From Elusimicrobiota bacterium (GTDB taxonomy: Bacteria; Elusimicrobiota; Endomicrobiia; CG1-02-37-114; JAHJSO01): a DNA stretch of 5,754 nucleotides. Below are positions 1-4,895 of the stretch, piece after piece. Every line of letters begins with the position of its first letter. Position 1 is the first letter of the stretch. The stretch is from NCBI GenBank assembly GCA_018830385.1, contig JAHJSO010000131.1, forward strand, positions 1-5,754. Reading direction: 5' to 3'. The notes below the pieces were generated by a model. The model made no database searches, was not told the origin of the DNA, and saw only the letters and a list, made by a program, of their open reading frames with translations. Both the position numbers and the translations under genes were made by a program.

Positions 1-23
1 AAACGGCCTGTCTCTGACAAGAC

Positions 24-45
24 AAAAAGCTGACTTTCTGTCAGC
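24..45 (-). terminator. Second terminator-like hairpin near the window edge
   Basis: On the minus strand GCTGAC, loop AGAAA, GTCAGC, followed immediately by five T. It is a compact 6-bp stem lying about 230 nt beyond the small exported-protein gene. It could be a backup terminator or the end of an unrecognised small transcript. Confidence 0.65.
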
Positions 46-113
46 CCTTTATAAATAAAACTAGCGGGCACAGAAGTCTACCTCTACGGGGGAATTTTTA
101 CTAATCCAAGGAG

Positions 114-132
114 GTCCCGAAAACATCGGGAC
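114..132. repeat. Inverted repeat GTCCCG / CGGGAC
   Basis: A 6-bp perfect stem around a 7-nt loop (AAAACAT). The same word appears inverted at 261-268 (GTCCCGAT against ATCGGGAC at 125-132). It sits in the gene-free stretch 1-232, where I see no ORF, tRNA or recognisable RNA family. Confidence 0.6.
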
Positions 133-232
133 TACCTTCGGTCAGTTCAAACGCACCGGTATAACCTTCATACCAATAACTATATCTCTAACTAACAACA
201 ACCCTGTTACAAACTAAAAACCACACCCTGCC

Positions 233-271
233 AAAAAAAGCTTTATGTCGGACTTAACAAGTCCCGATAAA
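233..271 (-). terminator. Rho-independent terminator of the small exported-protein gene
   Basis: Starting 3 nt after the TAA stop, the minus strand reads TTTAT-CGG-(G)-ACTT, loop GTT, AAGT-CCG-(AC)-ATAAA, then GC and seven T. The stem is about 12 bp with two small bulges. Confidence 0.82.
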
Positions 272-274
272 ACT

Positions 275-937
275 TTAATTTCCGGCAAGTGCAGCGGTGA
301 CCGTTATTACGAACCTTCTGTATAACTGGTCAGTCACAGCAGTCGGATACCTTAACCTGAAATACAGGTTTCTCGTGCTCTGTACTCCTGGATTTGGGTT
401 CACATCGTTGTATCCGCCATCGGCCCAGGCATCCGTGTACGCGTCACTGGCAGGGTTTGCAAACCCCGTACCAATATTGTAGTACTGGTCATTTAAACTC
501 AGATAACCAGCAGATCCAGTGAAATGGCTCTCCGCGGCAGTAATACTGACAAAAGCGCACCGAAGCACAACTTCATTTGGTGCAGCAGTGTCGTCTGTAG
601 AAAGTGTCCATGCTGTTGGAGCAGTAACTTGTGCCCATGGATCGGCGACTCCTCCGTCATTAGACTCATTCTGACTTGATACCCTGAGTGCCCATTTACA
701 AATAGCACCATCTGAGTCATTCATAACCCACACAAATGTGGATATCCGCACCTCATTGACAGAACCTGCACCACCGGCAGTTAAATTAACCTGTTCTGAG
801 GTGTTAGGTATCAATACGCTCACGCTAACAGTACAACGAGCAATAACATAGGCGTCGTCACTGGTGGCTGCGAACAACCCTGAAAAAGCAACTGCGACCA
901 ACCCTAAAGCAAGAATCACACCAATAAATTTTCTCAT
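275..937 (-). CDS. Small exported protein of unknown family
   Basis: The 220-residue product begins with a classic Sec signal peptide (MRKFIGVILALGLVAVAFSGLFA, likely cleavage after A23 or A24) and has no other membrane segment. The mature ~197 residues are rich in Thr, Ala, Ser, Asn and Asp with alternating hydrophobic residues, as in beta-sandwich extracellular proteins. Features are ARCTVSVSVLIP at the mature N-terminus, an Asn/Gly/Pro-rich segment near 160-187, and a closing strand RRFVITVTAALAGN. Three cysteines (C35, C80, C127) could give one disulfide. There is no lipobox, LPXTG or type IV pilin motif. The N-terminal Cys-Thr-Val-Ser pattern loosely recalls secreted pilin-like or coat-protein-U-like domains, but this is too weak to name. 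A perfect promoter, excellent ribosome site and downstream terminator mark it as a separately and strongly expressed unit, perhaps an abundant surface or sheath component. I do not recognise the family. Confidence 0.87.
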   Translation of the reverse strand: MRKFIGVILALGLVAVAFSGLFAATSDDAYVIARCTVSVSVLIPNTSEQVNLTAGGAGSVNEVRISTFVWVMNDSDGAICKWALRVSSQNESNDGGVADPWAQVTAPTAWTLSTDDTAAPNEVVLRCAFVSITAAESHFTGSAGYLSLNDQYYNIGTGFANPASDAYTDAWADGGYNDVNPNPGVQSTRNLYFRLRYPTAVTDQLYRRFVITVTAALAGN

Positions 938-942
938 CTCTA

Positions 943-951
943 ATCACCTCC
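943..951 (-). promoter_or_regulatory. Near-ideal Shine-Dalgarno site
   Basis: GGAGGTGAT on the minus strand is complementary over 9 nt to the 3' end of 16S rRNA, with GGAGG ending 9 nt before the ATG at 937. This fixes the start and, with the consensus promoter, predicts high expression. Confidence 0.92.
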
Positions 952-1015
952 CCCTTTTTTAATTTTTTACATACAAACAATACAAAGTTAAACCACGCTT
1001 CTTACTCCCTGATAC

Positions 1016-1044
1016 ATTATAACACACATTTCCGAATTTGTCAA
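1016..1044 (-). promoter_or_regulatory. Perfect sigma70-type extended -10 promoter for the small exported protein
   Basis: On the minus strand TTGACA (1044-1039), a 17-nt spacer and TATAAT (1021-1016), preceded by TGT (extended -10). An A/T-rich stretch just upstream (about 1045-1064) could act as an UP element. The predicted start near 1009 gives a leader of about 70 nt. Confidence 0.92.
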
Positions 1045-1064
1045 GGGTTTTTTAAAAAGATTTT

Positions 1065-1985
1065 TCATTCACCTGAAATTGCCGTTGTTTCAACATAGAC
1101 CTTTGTATGGTACACAACATTCCTGATATCTGAAATGAGTTGTGTTCTGATTACAAAATAGAACTTTTCGCCTGCTTTTTCTTCAGGGATTTCAAGATAA
1201 AGGGGGATTTCTACAATCTTATTGGAACCGATTTTAACTTCCCCCCTTTTTATACTGAGCCATCCGGGATTATCTGCCTCTTTATATCCCTCCGGCACAA
1301 AAAGTCCTGTGGTTTTTACAGGTACTGATTTAATTATTGCGTTTGTTTTATACTCTGTTGAATTTATTATCTTTAATGTCTCGTTGTATTTCTTTTTTAG
1401 GTCAATCTTTTCCCCCGCAGGCACCCCCGTAAGAAAAATTCTCTCCGGTGAAACCACAACGTTCATTTCTCCACTGAGCGCTTGTTTTTTTAACTGTCTA
1501 ATTTCTTCAGCCGTCGGCGGCTTCGCCGCTATTTCAAGCCGCAGACGACAAAGGAGACCTGCCCCAATCACCAATTCCCCCCTGCCGGTTCTGGGGGCCG
1601 TAGTTTCAGGCCTGATGTCCAGAACATATTTTTTCCCTAAATACTTTTCGTCGTTAGGAATTGTAATAAGTATATCTGTTTTTACTTCTTCTCCTGGGTC
1701 AACTGTAAAATAGTCCTTTATAATTTTTATCCAACCAATATCAGGAATTGGCTCAAAACCATCAGCGGTGGTCGTTGTCGCATTCTGGAGTCCTATGTAT
1801 ATCCCGCCGATTGCTCTGTCTTTATATGTCGCCCTGAATGGCATTCCCATTGATTTTTCAAGTGAGTATGTCTGCCCGATTTTCAGGTTGCCTAAATACA
1901 TTGAGGCGTTCGGGGATGAAAGCCCGCCAGCAAACACAACCTCTGAAACGATGACCTGTAAAAAAATCGCAATCAAAAATTTCAT
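1065..1985 (-). CDS. Exported protein with two related beta-sandwich-like repeats, family not recognised
   Basis: Residues 1-19 form a Sec signal peptide (MKFLIAIFLQVIVSEVVFA, likely cut before GG) with no lipobox cysteine and no later membrane segment, so the product is periplasmic or surface-located. The mature part appears to be two homologous halves. Residues 84-126 (GWIKI...VDPGEE...ILITIP..EKYLGKKYVLDIRPET) align by eye with 241-283 (GWLSI...VKIGSN...LYLEIPEEKAGEKFYFVIRTQL), each preceded by a strand-rich region. The halves are joined by a charged helical linker (about 155-172, PPTAEEIRQLKKQAL). The style recalls Ig-like or DUF916-like extracellular domains, but this is inferred from pattern only. 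The start in the ATGA overlap with the regulator gene is supported by the signal peptide. No terminator separates it from the next promoter. Roles in adhesion, polymer binding or surface assembly are possible and none is demonstrated. Confidence 0.85.
   Translation of the reverse strand: MKFLIAIFLQVIVSEVVFAGGLSSPNASMYLGNLKIGQTYSLEKSMGMPFRATYKDRAIGGIYIGLQNATTTTADGFEPIPDIGWIKIIKDYFTVDPGEEVKTDILITIPNDEKYLGKKYVLDIRPETTAPRTGRGELVIGAGLLCRLRLEIAAKPPTAEEIRQLKKQALSGEMNVVVSPERIFLTGVPAGEKIDLKKKYNETLKIINSTEYKTNAIIKSVPVKTTGLFVPEGYKEADNPGWLSIKRGEVKIGSNKIVEIPLYLEIPEEKAGEKFYFVIRTQLISDIRNVVYHTKVYVETTAISGE
1517..1529. repeat. GCGGC-TTC-GCCGC hairpin in the interdomain linker
   Basis: A perfect 5-bp stem with a 3-nt loop, encoding part of EIAAKPPTAEE between the two halves of the exported repeat protein. 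The inner GGC-TTC-GCC is the same as the core of the 42-bp array. A coincidence of codon choice is quite possible. Confidence 0.4.
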
Positions 1986-2629
1986 TTTTCTATTCCCAGC
2001 AGGTTTTTTATCTTTTCCCTGATTGCCTGGACCTCCAGGGGTTTGGCGAGGAAGTCGTCCGCACCCGCCTGCAAAATCTTTTTCCTGTTCTCGGGTGAAT
2101 CGTAGCCGGTTACAGCAAGGACTTTCGTATTGACCAGGTGCCCCGCATTCTTTATTTCCCTGCAGACCTCAAAACCGTCAACCCCGGGAAGGAGCAAATC
2201 CAGTATTATCAAATCAGGCACGTATTCGCTTATCAGACGACCCGCTGAAAACCCGTCATACACCACCTTTACGTCAAACTCAACGTCACTGCCTGTTTGC
2301 ATCTGTTTGATGAGGTCTGAAATGAGGTCGCCGATTTCCGGCTCATCGTCAATCACGAGGAGTTTCTTTTTCCGGATGGTGGAATTCAGTTCCTTTTTAA
2401 TTTCAGTAATTGAAACCCCTTTTTTGCTCAAAAACTCTATGGAATTGAGACGCTGGAGGGTTTCCTGCTCGTCATAGAGACGGTGTCCGCCCTGCGTCCA
2501 GCCCTTTACATTCAGGAGTCCCATGTCGGTATAATACCTGATTTTTGACGGGAGTATTTCCGCCTTTCTGGCGATTTCAGAGATTCTCAAAAGGTCCTGG
2601 TTGCGTTGCCTTTTTGGTGAATTTATCAT
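1982..2629 (-). CDS. MerR-type DNA-binding domain fused to a C-terminal response-regulator receiver
   Basis: Residues about 13-81 are a MerR winged helix-turn-helix: LLRISEIARKAEILPSKIRY, then YYTDMGLLNVKGWTQGGHRLY and a helix ending GVSITEIKKEL. Residues about 89-213 are a receiver domain with all key positions: acidic pair D94-D95 in LVIDDE, phospho-acceptor D144 in IILDLLLPG, T174 in AVTG and K196 in AKPL. It is therefore expected to be phosphorylated by a histidine kinase, and none is visible here. The order (DNA-binding first, receiver last) is the reverse of ordinary response regulators, and the usual MerR ligand-binding C-terminus is replaced by the receiver. It probably acts as a cytoplasmic transcription factor whose dimerisation or DNA contact is set by phosphorylation. 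It has its own strong promoter, and its TGA stop overlaps the ATG of the next gene (ATGA), suggesting translational coupling. The targets are unknown; the two downstream exported-protein genes are the obvious candidates. Confidence 0.92.
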   Translation of the reverse strand: MINSPKRQRNQDLLRISEIARKAEILPSKIRYYTDMGLLNVKGWTQGGHRLYDEQETLQRLNSIEFLSKKGVSITEIKKELNSTIRKKKLLVIDDEPEIGDLISDLIKQMQTGSDVEFDVKVVYDGFSAGRLISEYVPDLIILDLLLPGVDGFEVCREIKNAGHLVNTKVLAVTGYDSPENRKKILQAGADDFLAKPLEVQAIREKIKNLLGIEK

Positions 2630-2729
2630 TGTCAGTCCTGCCTTTCGTACAACCCGGTCGCTTATTTCAATATAAATTAAACTTCTTACTTCACTGTTGC
2701 TACAAAAAAAACGGTGACATCCCTACGAA

Positions 2730-2758
2730 ATTATATCAAAATTATTATTTTTTGTCAA
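2730..2758 (-). promoter_or_regulatory. Perfect sigma70-type extended -10 promoter for the MerR/receiver gene
   Basis: On the minus strand TTGACA (2758-2753), a 17-nt A/T-rich spacer and TATAAT (2735-2730) match consensus exactly, with TGA just before the -10 (extended -10). The -35 box contains the larC stop codon. The predicted start near 2723 gives a leader of about 94 nt with a run of eight T (2711-2704). The ribosome site AGGA (2639-2636) lies 6 nt before the ATG at 2629. The 17-nt spacer differs from the stretched 19-20-nt spacer of classical MerR-activated promoters. Confidence 0.88.
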
Positions 2759-3852
2759 GTGGTTTTCAAAAAATCCTTAAGGGCTGACCTATACTCAACC
2801 GCTGTTTTCCTTGAGCCGTCCGGCAGAAAACCGATTTTGTATTTCCCCCTTTTTTTTCTGGGGAGTTTCCAGCGGGACGCATCGTCAATAAGAACGCATC
2901 TTTTCCGGACGCCTAACGTCGTTGTTTCCTTAAAAATTATCCCCCGGATTTTATCTTCATCGCCGGGCTTTAACAGGACGCAGAGCATGACGCCGGGCCT
3001 TCCGTGTTTCATCGTAATGTTCGTAAGCCATACGTCCAGCGCCCCTGCCTTAAAGAGTTCTTCCATAACGTAGGGGTAGAGCCGCGGGTCCATGTCGTCA
3101 ATGTTGGTTTCAAAAATGATAACGCGGTCCGCAAGGTAACCCGCAGAACCGCCCTCATCATATCCCACAAAGAGTTGCAGGACGTCAGGGGAACCGGTGT
3201 ATCCAAACTCACCGGCGCCGTAGCCGTACCTCTTCAGCACAAACGCAGGCGCTCCGGCGACGGAAGCGAACGAATCAACAAGAACAGAAATCAGGGCGGC
3301 TCCCGTCGGCGTGGTCAGTTCAAAAAACTCACCCTTACTCAAAACAGGAATCCTTTTTGCGTGGACAATTTCAAGGGTTGCCGGCGCGGGTGTTCCCAGA
3401 TTAAGCGGCGAAGAGTATATCCTTTCAGAACCCAGATTGTAAAACCCTAACAGGACGCCGGTTATGTCAATTATCGTGTCAATTGAATTTAACTCATGGA
3501 AATGGACTTTTGAACACGGGACGCCGTGGACTCTGGATTCCGCTTGTATCAGGGTGTCAAGCGCAAGTATTGATTTTTCCCTGACCGCGCCGGGCAGTTT
3601 ACTCCCTGCAATCAGCCGTCGCATACGGTAGGGTGAATCAAAAGTCAACTTCCCACGGGCAAGCACTCTCACCTGGACAGCCGTATTGTGTCCTGCCCGT
3701 ATCCGTTTAGTCACCAGCGCCCAGTTTTTCAGACGGAGCGCCCTTTTAAGATGCCTTTCAAGTTGCCCGGCGTTAATCCCTGCGTCTATGAGTGATGCAA
3801 GGAGCATGTCGCCTGAAACTCCTGAAGGACAATTTATATATGAGATTTTCAT
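2755..3852 (-). CDS. larC: Pyridinium-3,5-bisthiocarboxylic acid mononucleotide nickel insertase LarC
   Basis: LarC is the CTP-dependent cyclometallase that inserts nickel into P2TMN, the last step of NPN cofactor synthesis. Motifs in order: CPSGVSGDMLLASLIDAG (8-25), KVHFHELNSIDTIIDITG (115-132), ELTTPTGAA (178-186), YGYGAGE (209-215), FETNIDDMDP (247-256), GALDVWLTNITMKHGRPG (270-287) and FKETTTLGVR (307-316). It is a single uninterrupted frame, unlike the larC1/larC2 frameshifted gene of Lactobacillus plantarum. At 365 residues it is shorter than the usual ~400. After SSPLNLG (147-153) it goes directly to TPAPATLEI, where the family normally has about 11 more residues containing a conserved His-Gly before PVPAPAT. 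The histidine usual near SPYRMRRLI (73-81) is also absent. The gene starts in the ATGA overlap with larB and its TGA stop lies inside the -35 box of the next promoter. No terminator is visible after it, so read-through is possible. Confidence 0.94.
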   Translation of the reverse strand: MKISYINCPSGVSGDMLLASLIDAGINAGQLERHLKRALRLKNWALVTKRIRAGHNTAVQVRVLARGKLTFDSPYRMRRLIAGSKLPGAVREKSILALDTLIQAESRVHGVPCSKVHFHELNSIDTIIDITGVLLGFYNLGSERIYSSPLNLGTPAPATLEIVHAKRIPVLSKGEFFELTTPTGAALISVLVDSFASVAGAPAFVLKRYGYGAGEFGYTGSPDVLQLFVGYDEGGSAGYLADRVIIFETNIDDMDPRLYPYVMEELFKAGALDVWLTNITMKHGRPGVMLCVLLKPGDEDKIRGIIFKETTTLGVRKRCVLIDDASRWKLPRKKRGKYKIGFLPDGSRKTAVEYRSALKDFLKTT

Positions 3853-4676
3853 TGTTTTTTATTGCGTCTTTGCCGGCTGACCGACCGCCCTCTGACTGAC
3901 CGCCCTCTGGCCGACTGCCCTCTGGCCGACTGCCCTCTGGCCGACTGCCCTCTGGCGATGAGATGCGCTATTACCCCCGCTCCGAACCCGTCGTCAATGT
4001 TCACCGTGCAGACGTTAGCAGCGCAGGAGTTGAGCATTGTGAGGAGGGCTGACAACCCGGAGAAATTCGCGCCGTAGCCAACGGACGTGGGAACCCCGAC
4101 GACGGGGCATGGGACAAGCCCCCCGACGACCGAAGGCAGCGCCCCCTCCATACCCGCAACCACAATAACGCAGCAGGCAGAAGAAAGTGTATCTTTATGT
4201 TTAAGAATGCGGTGGACGCCTGCCACACCAACGTCGTAGATTCTTTCAACCCGCGTGCCGAGCAGCCCGCACACAACAGCGGATTCTTCCGCAACGGGAA
4301 TGTCTGCTGTGCCGGCAGTCACCACGCACACAAACGGTGCCTCCGGGTAGCCCTGTCTGCCGGTTTCAACCGGATATTTCCCGTAAGGTACTGCTATTAT
4401 TTTTGCAACCGGATAAAATCTCGCCTGCGGAAATCTCCTTTTGACTGTTAGATACGTTTTCCTGTCCGTGCGGGTACACATAACCGGCGGTTGACCGGCC
4501 TGCCGGCATGCACGGGTTTGCCCTGCCGAAACGACCGGTCCTGCGGAAACAAACCTTTTCACAATCTCTATAATTTGCCGGGTCGTCTTGCCCGGACAGT
4601 AAATAACCTCAGGGAACCCCTGTCTTTTAAGTCGGTCCATGTCCAGATCACAAAATTTATTTTTCATTACACTCAT
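3849..4676 (-). CDS. larB: Pyridinium-3,5-biscarboxylic acid mononucleotide synthase LarB
   Basis: LarB carboxylates and hydrolyses nicotinic acid adenine dinucleotide to P2CMN, the first step to the nickel-pincer nucleotide cofactor. The PurE-like family motifs are clear: DMDRLKRQGFPEVIY (12-26), VVTAGTADIPVAEES (118-132), YDVGVAGVHR (147-156), GMEGALPSVVGGL (175-187), PTSVGYGANF (196-205), LNSC (215-218, whose Cys probably matches the catalytic Cys known in Lactobacillus LarB) and NIDDGFGAG (226-234). Three departures from the usual ~250-residue protein stand out. The N-terminal helical lead is about 25-30 residues short. About 15-18 extra residues (near 45-64) precede CTRTD. A 33-residue basic tail of (Q/R)S(A/V)RG repeats follows AHLIAR. 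The start is uncertain between Met1 (4676) and Met4 (4667), neither with a good ribosome site; Met13 is too late. The stop overlaps the larC start (ATGA). Confidence 0.94.
   Translation of the reverse strand: MSVMKNKFCDLDMDRLKRQGFPEVIYCPGKTTRQIIEIVKRFVSAGPVVSAGQTRACRQAGQPPVMCTRTDRKTYLTVKRRFPQARFYPVAKIIAVPYGKYPVETGRQGYPEAPFVCVVTAGTADIPVAEESAVVCGLLGTRVERIYDVGVAGVHRILKHKDTLSSACCVIVVAGMEGALPSVVGGLVPCPVVGVPTSVGYGANFSGLSALLTMLNSCAANVCTVNIDDGFGAGVIAHLIARGQSARGQSARGQSARGRSVRGRSVSRQRRNKKQ
3872..3955. repeat. 15-bp tandem repeat at the 3' end of larB
   Basis: About 5.6 units of GCCCTCTGGCCGACT (plus-strand reading). Units at 3902, 3917 and 3932 are identical, the one at 3887 is slightly diverged, the one at 3872 more so, and 3947-3955 is partial. 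Read on the minus strand it gives a five-residue peptide repeat (SARGQ/SARGR/SVRGR). Because 15 is a multiple of three, copy-number change would keep the larB frame and the larB-larC overlap. Confidence 0.93.
4495..4506. repeat. GC-rich palindrome inside larB
   Basis: CCGGC and GCCGG flank CT, the same layout as the palindrome in tsaD. It encodes the ACRQA part (about residues 56-60) of a segment that LarB proteins normally lack. Confidence 0.45.
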
Positions 4677-4677
4677 T

Positions 4678-4696
4678 GGGCTGTCTAATACCAGTT
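4678..4696. repeat. 19-bp direct repeat, copy next to the larB start
   Basis: Identical to 4877-4895. Weaker similarity continues on its array side (TTGAAA...AACTGG in both, read on the minus strand), so the duplicated stretch may once have been about 35-40 bp. The repeat ends 2 nt before the annotated larB start codon. Deleting one copy plus the array would leave the tsaD stop 8 nt before the larB ATG, a normal operon spacing. Confidence 0.88.
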
Positions 4697-4720
4697 CCTG
4701 CTTTTCAAATAAGACAAGGG

Positions 4721-4874
4721 GATTGCTTCGGCTACGCCTCGCAATGACAGAGTGGGCAAAGAGATTGCTTCGGCTACGCCTCGCAATGACAGAGTGGGCA
4801 AAGAGATTGCTTCGGCTTCGCCTCGCAATGACAGAGCGGGCAAAGAGATTGCTTCGGCTTCGCCTCGCAATGAC
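4721..4874. repeat. Tandem array of four 42-bp units with a palindromic core
   Basis: Units start at 4721, 4763, 4805 and 4847, the last being partial (to 4874). Each holds GATTGCTTCGGC, then T(A/T)CGCCTCGCAATGACA, and full units add a 14-nt linker such as GAGTGGGCAAAGA. Units 1 and 2 read GCTACGCC and units 3 and 4 GCTTCGCC; linker 3 has GCGGG where linkers 1 and 2 have GTGGG. The core can fold: ATTGC pairs with GCAAT and GGC with GCC around a 3-nt loop. The period is a multiple of three, so spurious reading frames run through it on both strands, giving peptides such as SLRGVAEAISLP. As recalled, TCATTGCGAGG...GAAGCAATC words are a dispersed REP-like family in many unrelated bacteria. It is not a CRISPR because the linkers are near-identical rather than unique. 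Confidence 0.93.
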
Positions 4875-4876
4875 AA

Positions 4877-4895
4877 GGGCTGTCTAATACCAGTT
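4877..4895. repeat. 19-bp direct repeat, copy at the tsaD 3' end
   Basis: GGGCTGTCTAATACCAGTT occurs here and, identically, at 4678-4696. This copy includes the tsaD stop codon and its last codons (NWY). The two copies bracket the 42-bp tandem array and are 199 bp apart. Confidence 0.9.

Noticed and set aside
1222..1713. Plus-strand 163-residue frame opposite the exported repeat protein
   Set aside because: It is antisense to a gene with a clear signal peptide, translational coupling and domain duplication, and it has no recognisable motifs.
2630..2729. Riboswitch or attenuator in the leader of the MerR/receiver gene
   Set aside because: The leader has a run of eight T but no stable stem before it, and no riboswitch motif is recognisable.
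2765..2785. Terminator after larC at the CCTTAAGG palindrome followed by six T
   Set aside because: The palindrome has no loop and lies within the larC coding sequence, so it cannot form a credible terminator stem.
3004..3450. Plus-strand 148-residue basic frame opposite larC
   Set aside because: It is a shadow of strongly conserved larC codons and has no family features.
3862..4077. Plus-strand frame with DCPLADCPLA repeats
   Set aside because: It is the antisense shadow of the 15-bp repeat in larB and has no supporting signals.
4721..4874. CRISPR array
   Set aside because: The intervals between palindromic cores are nearly identical instead of unique spacers, and no cas genes are present.
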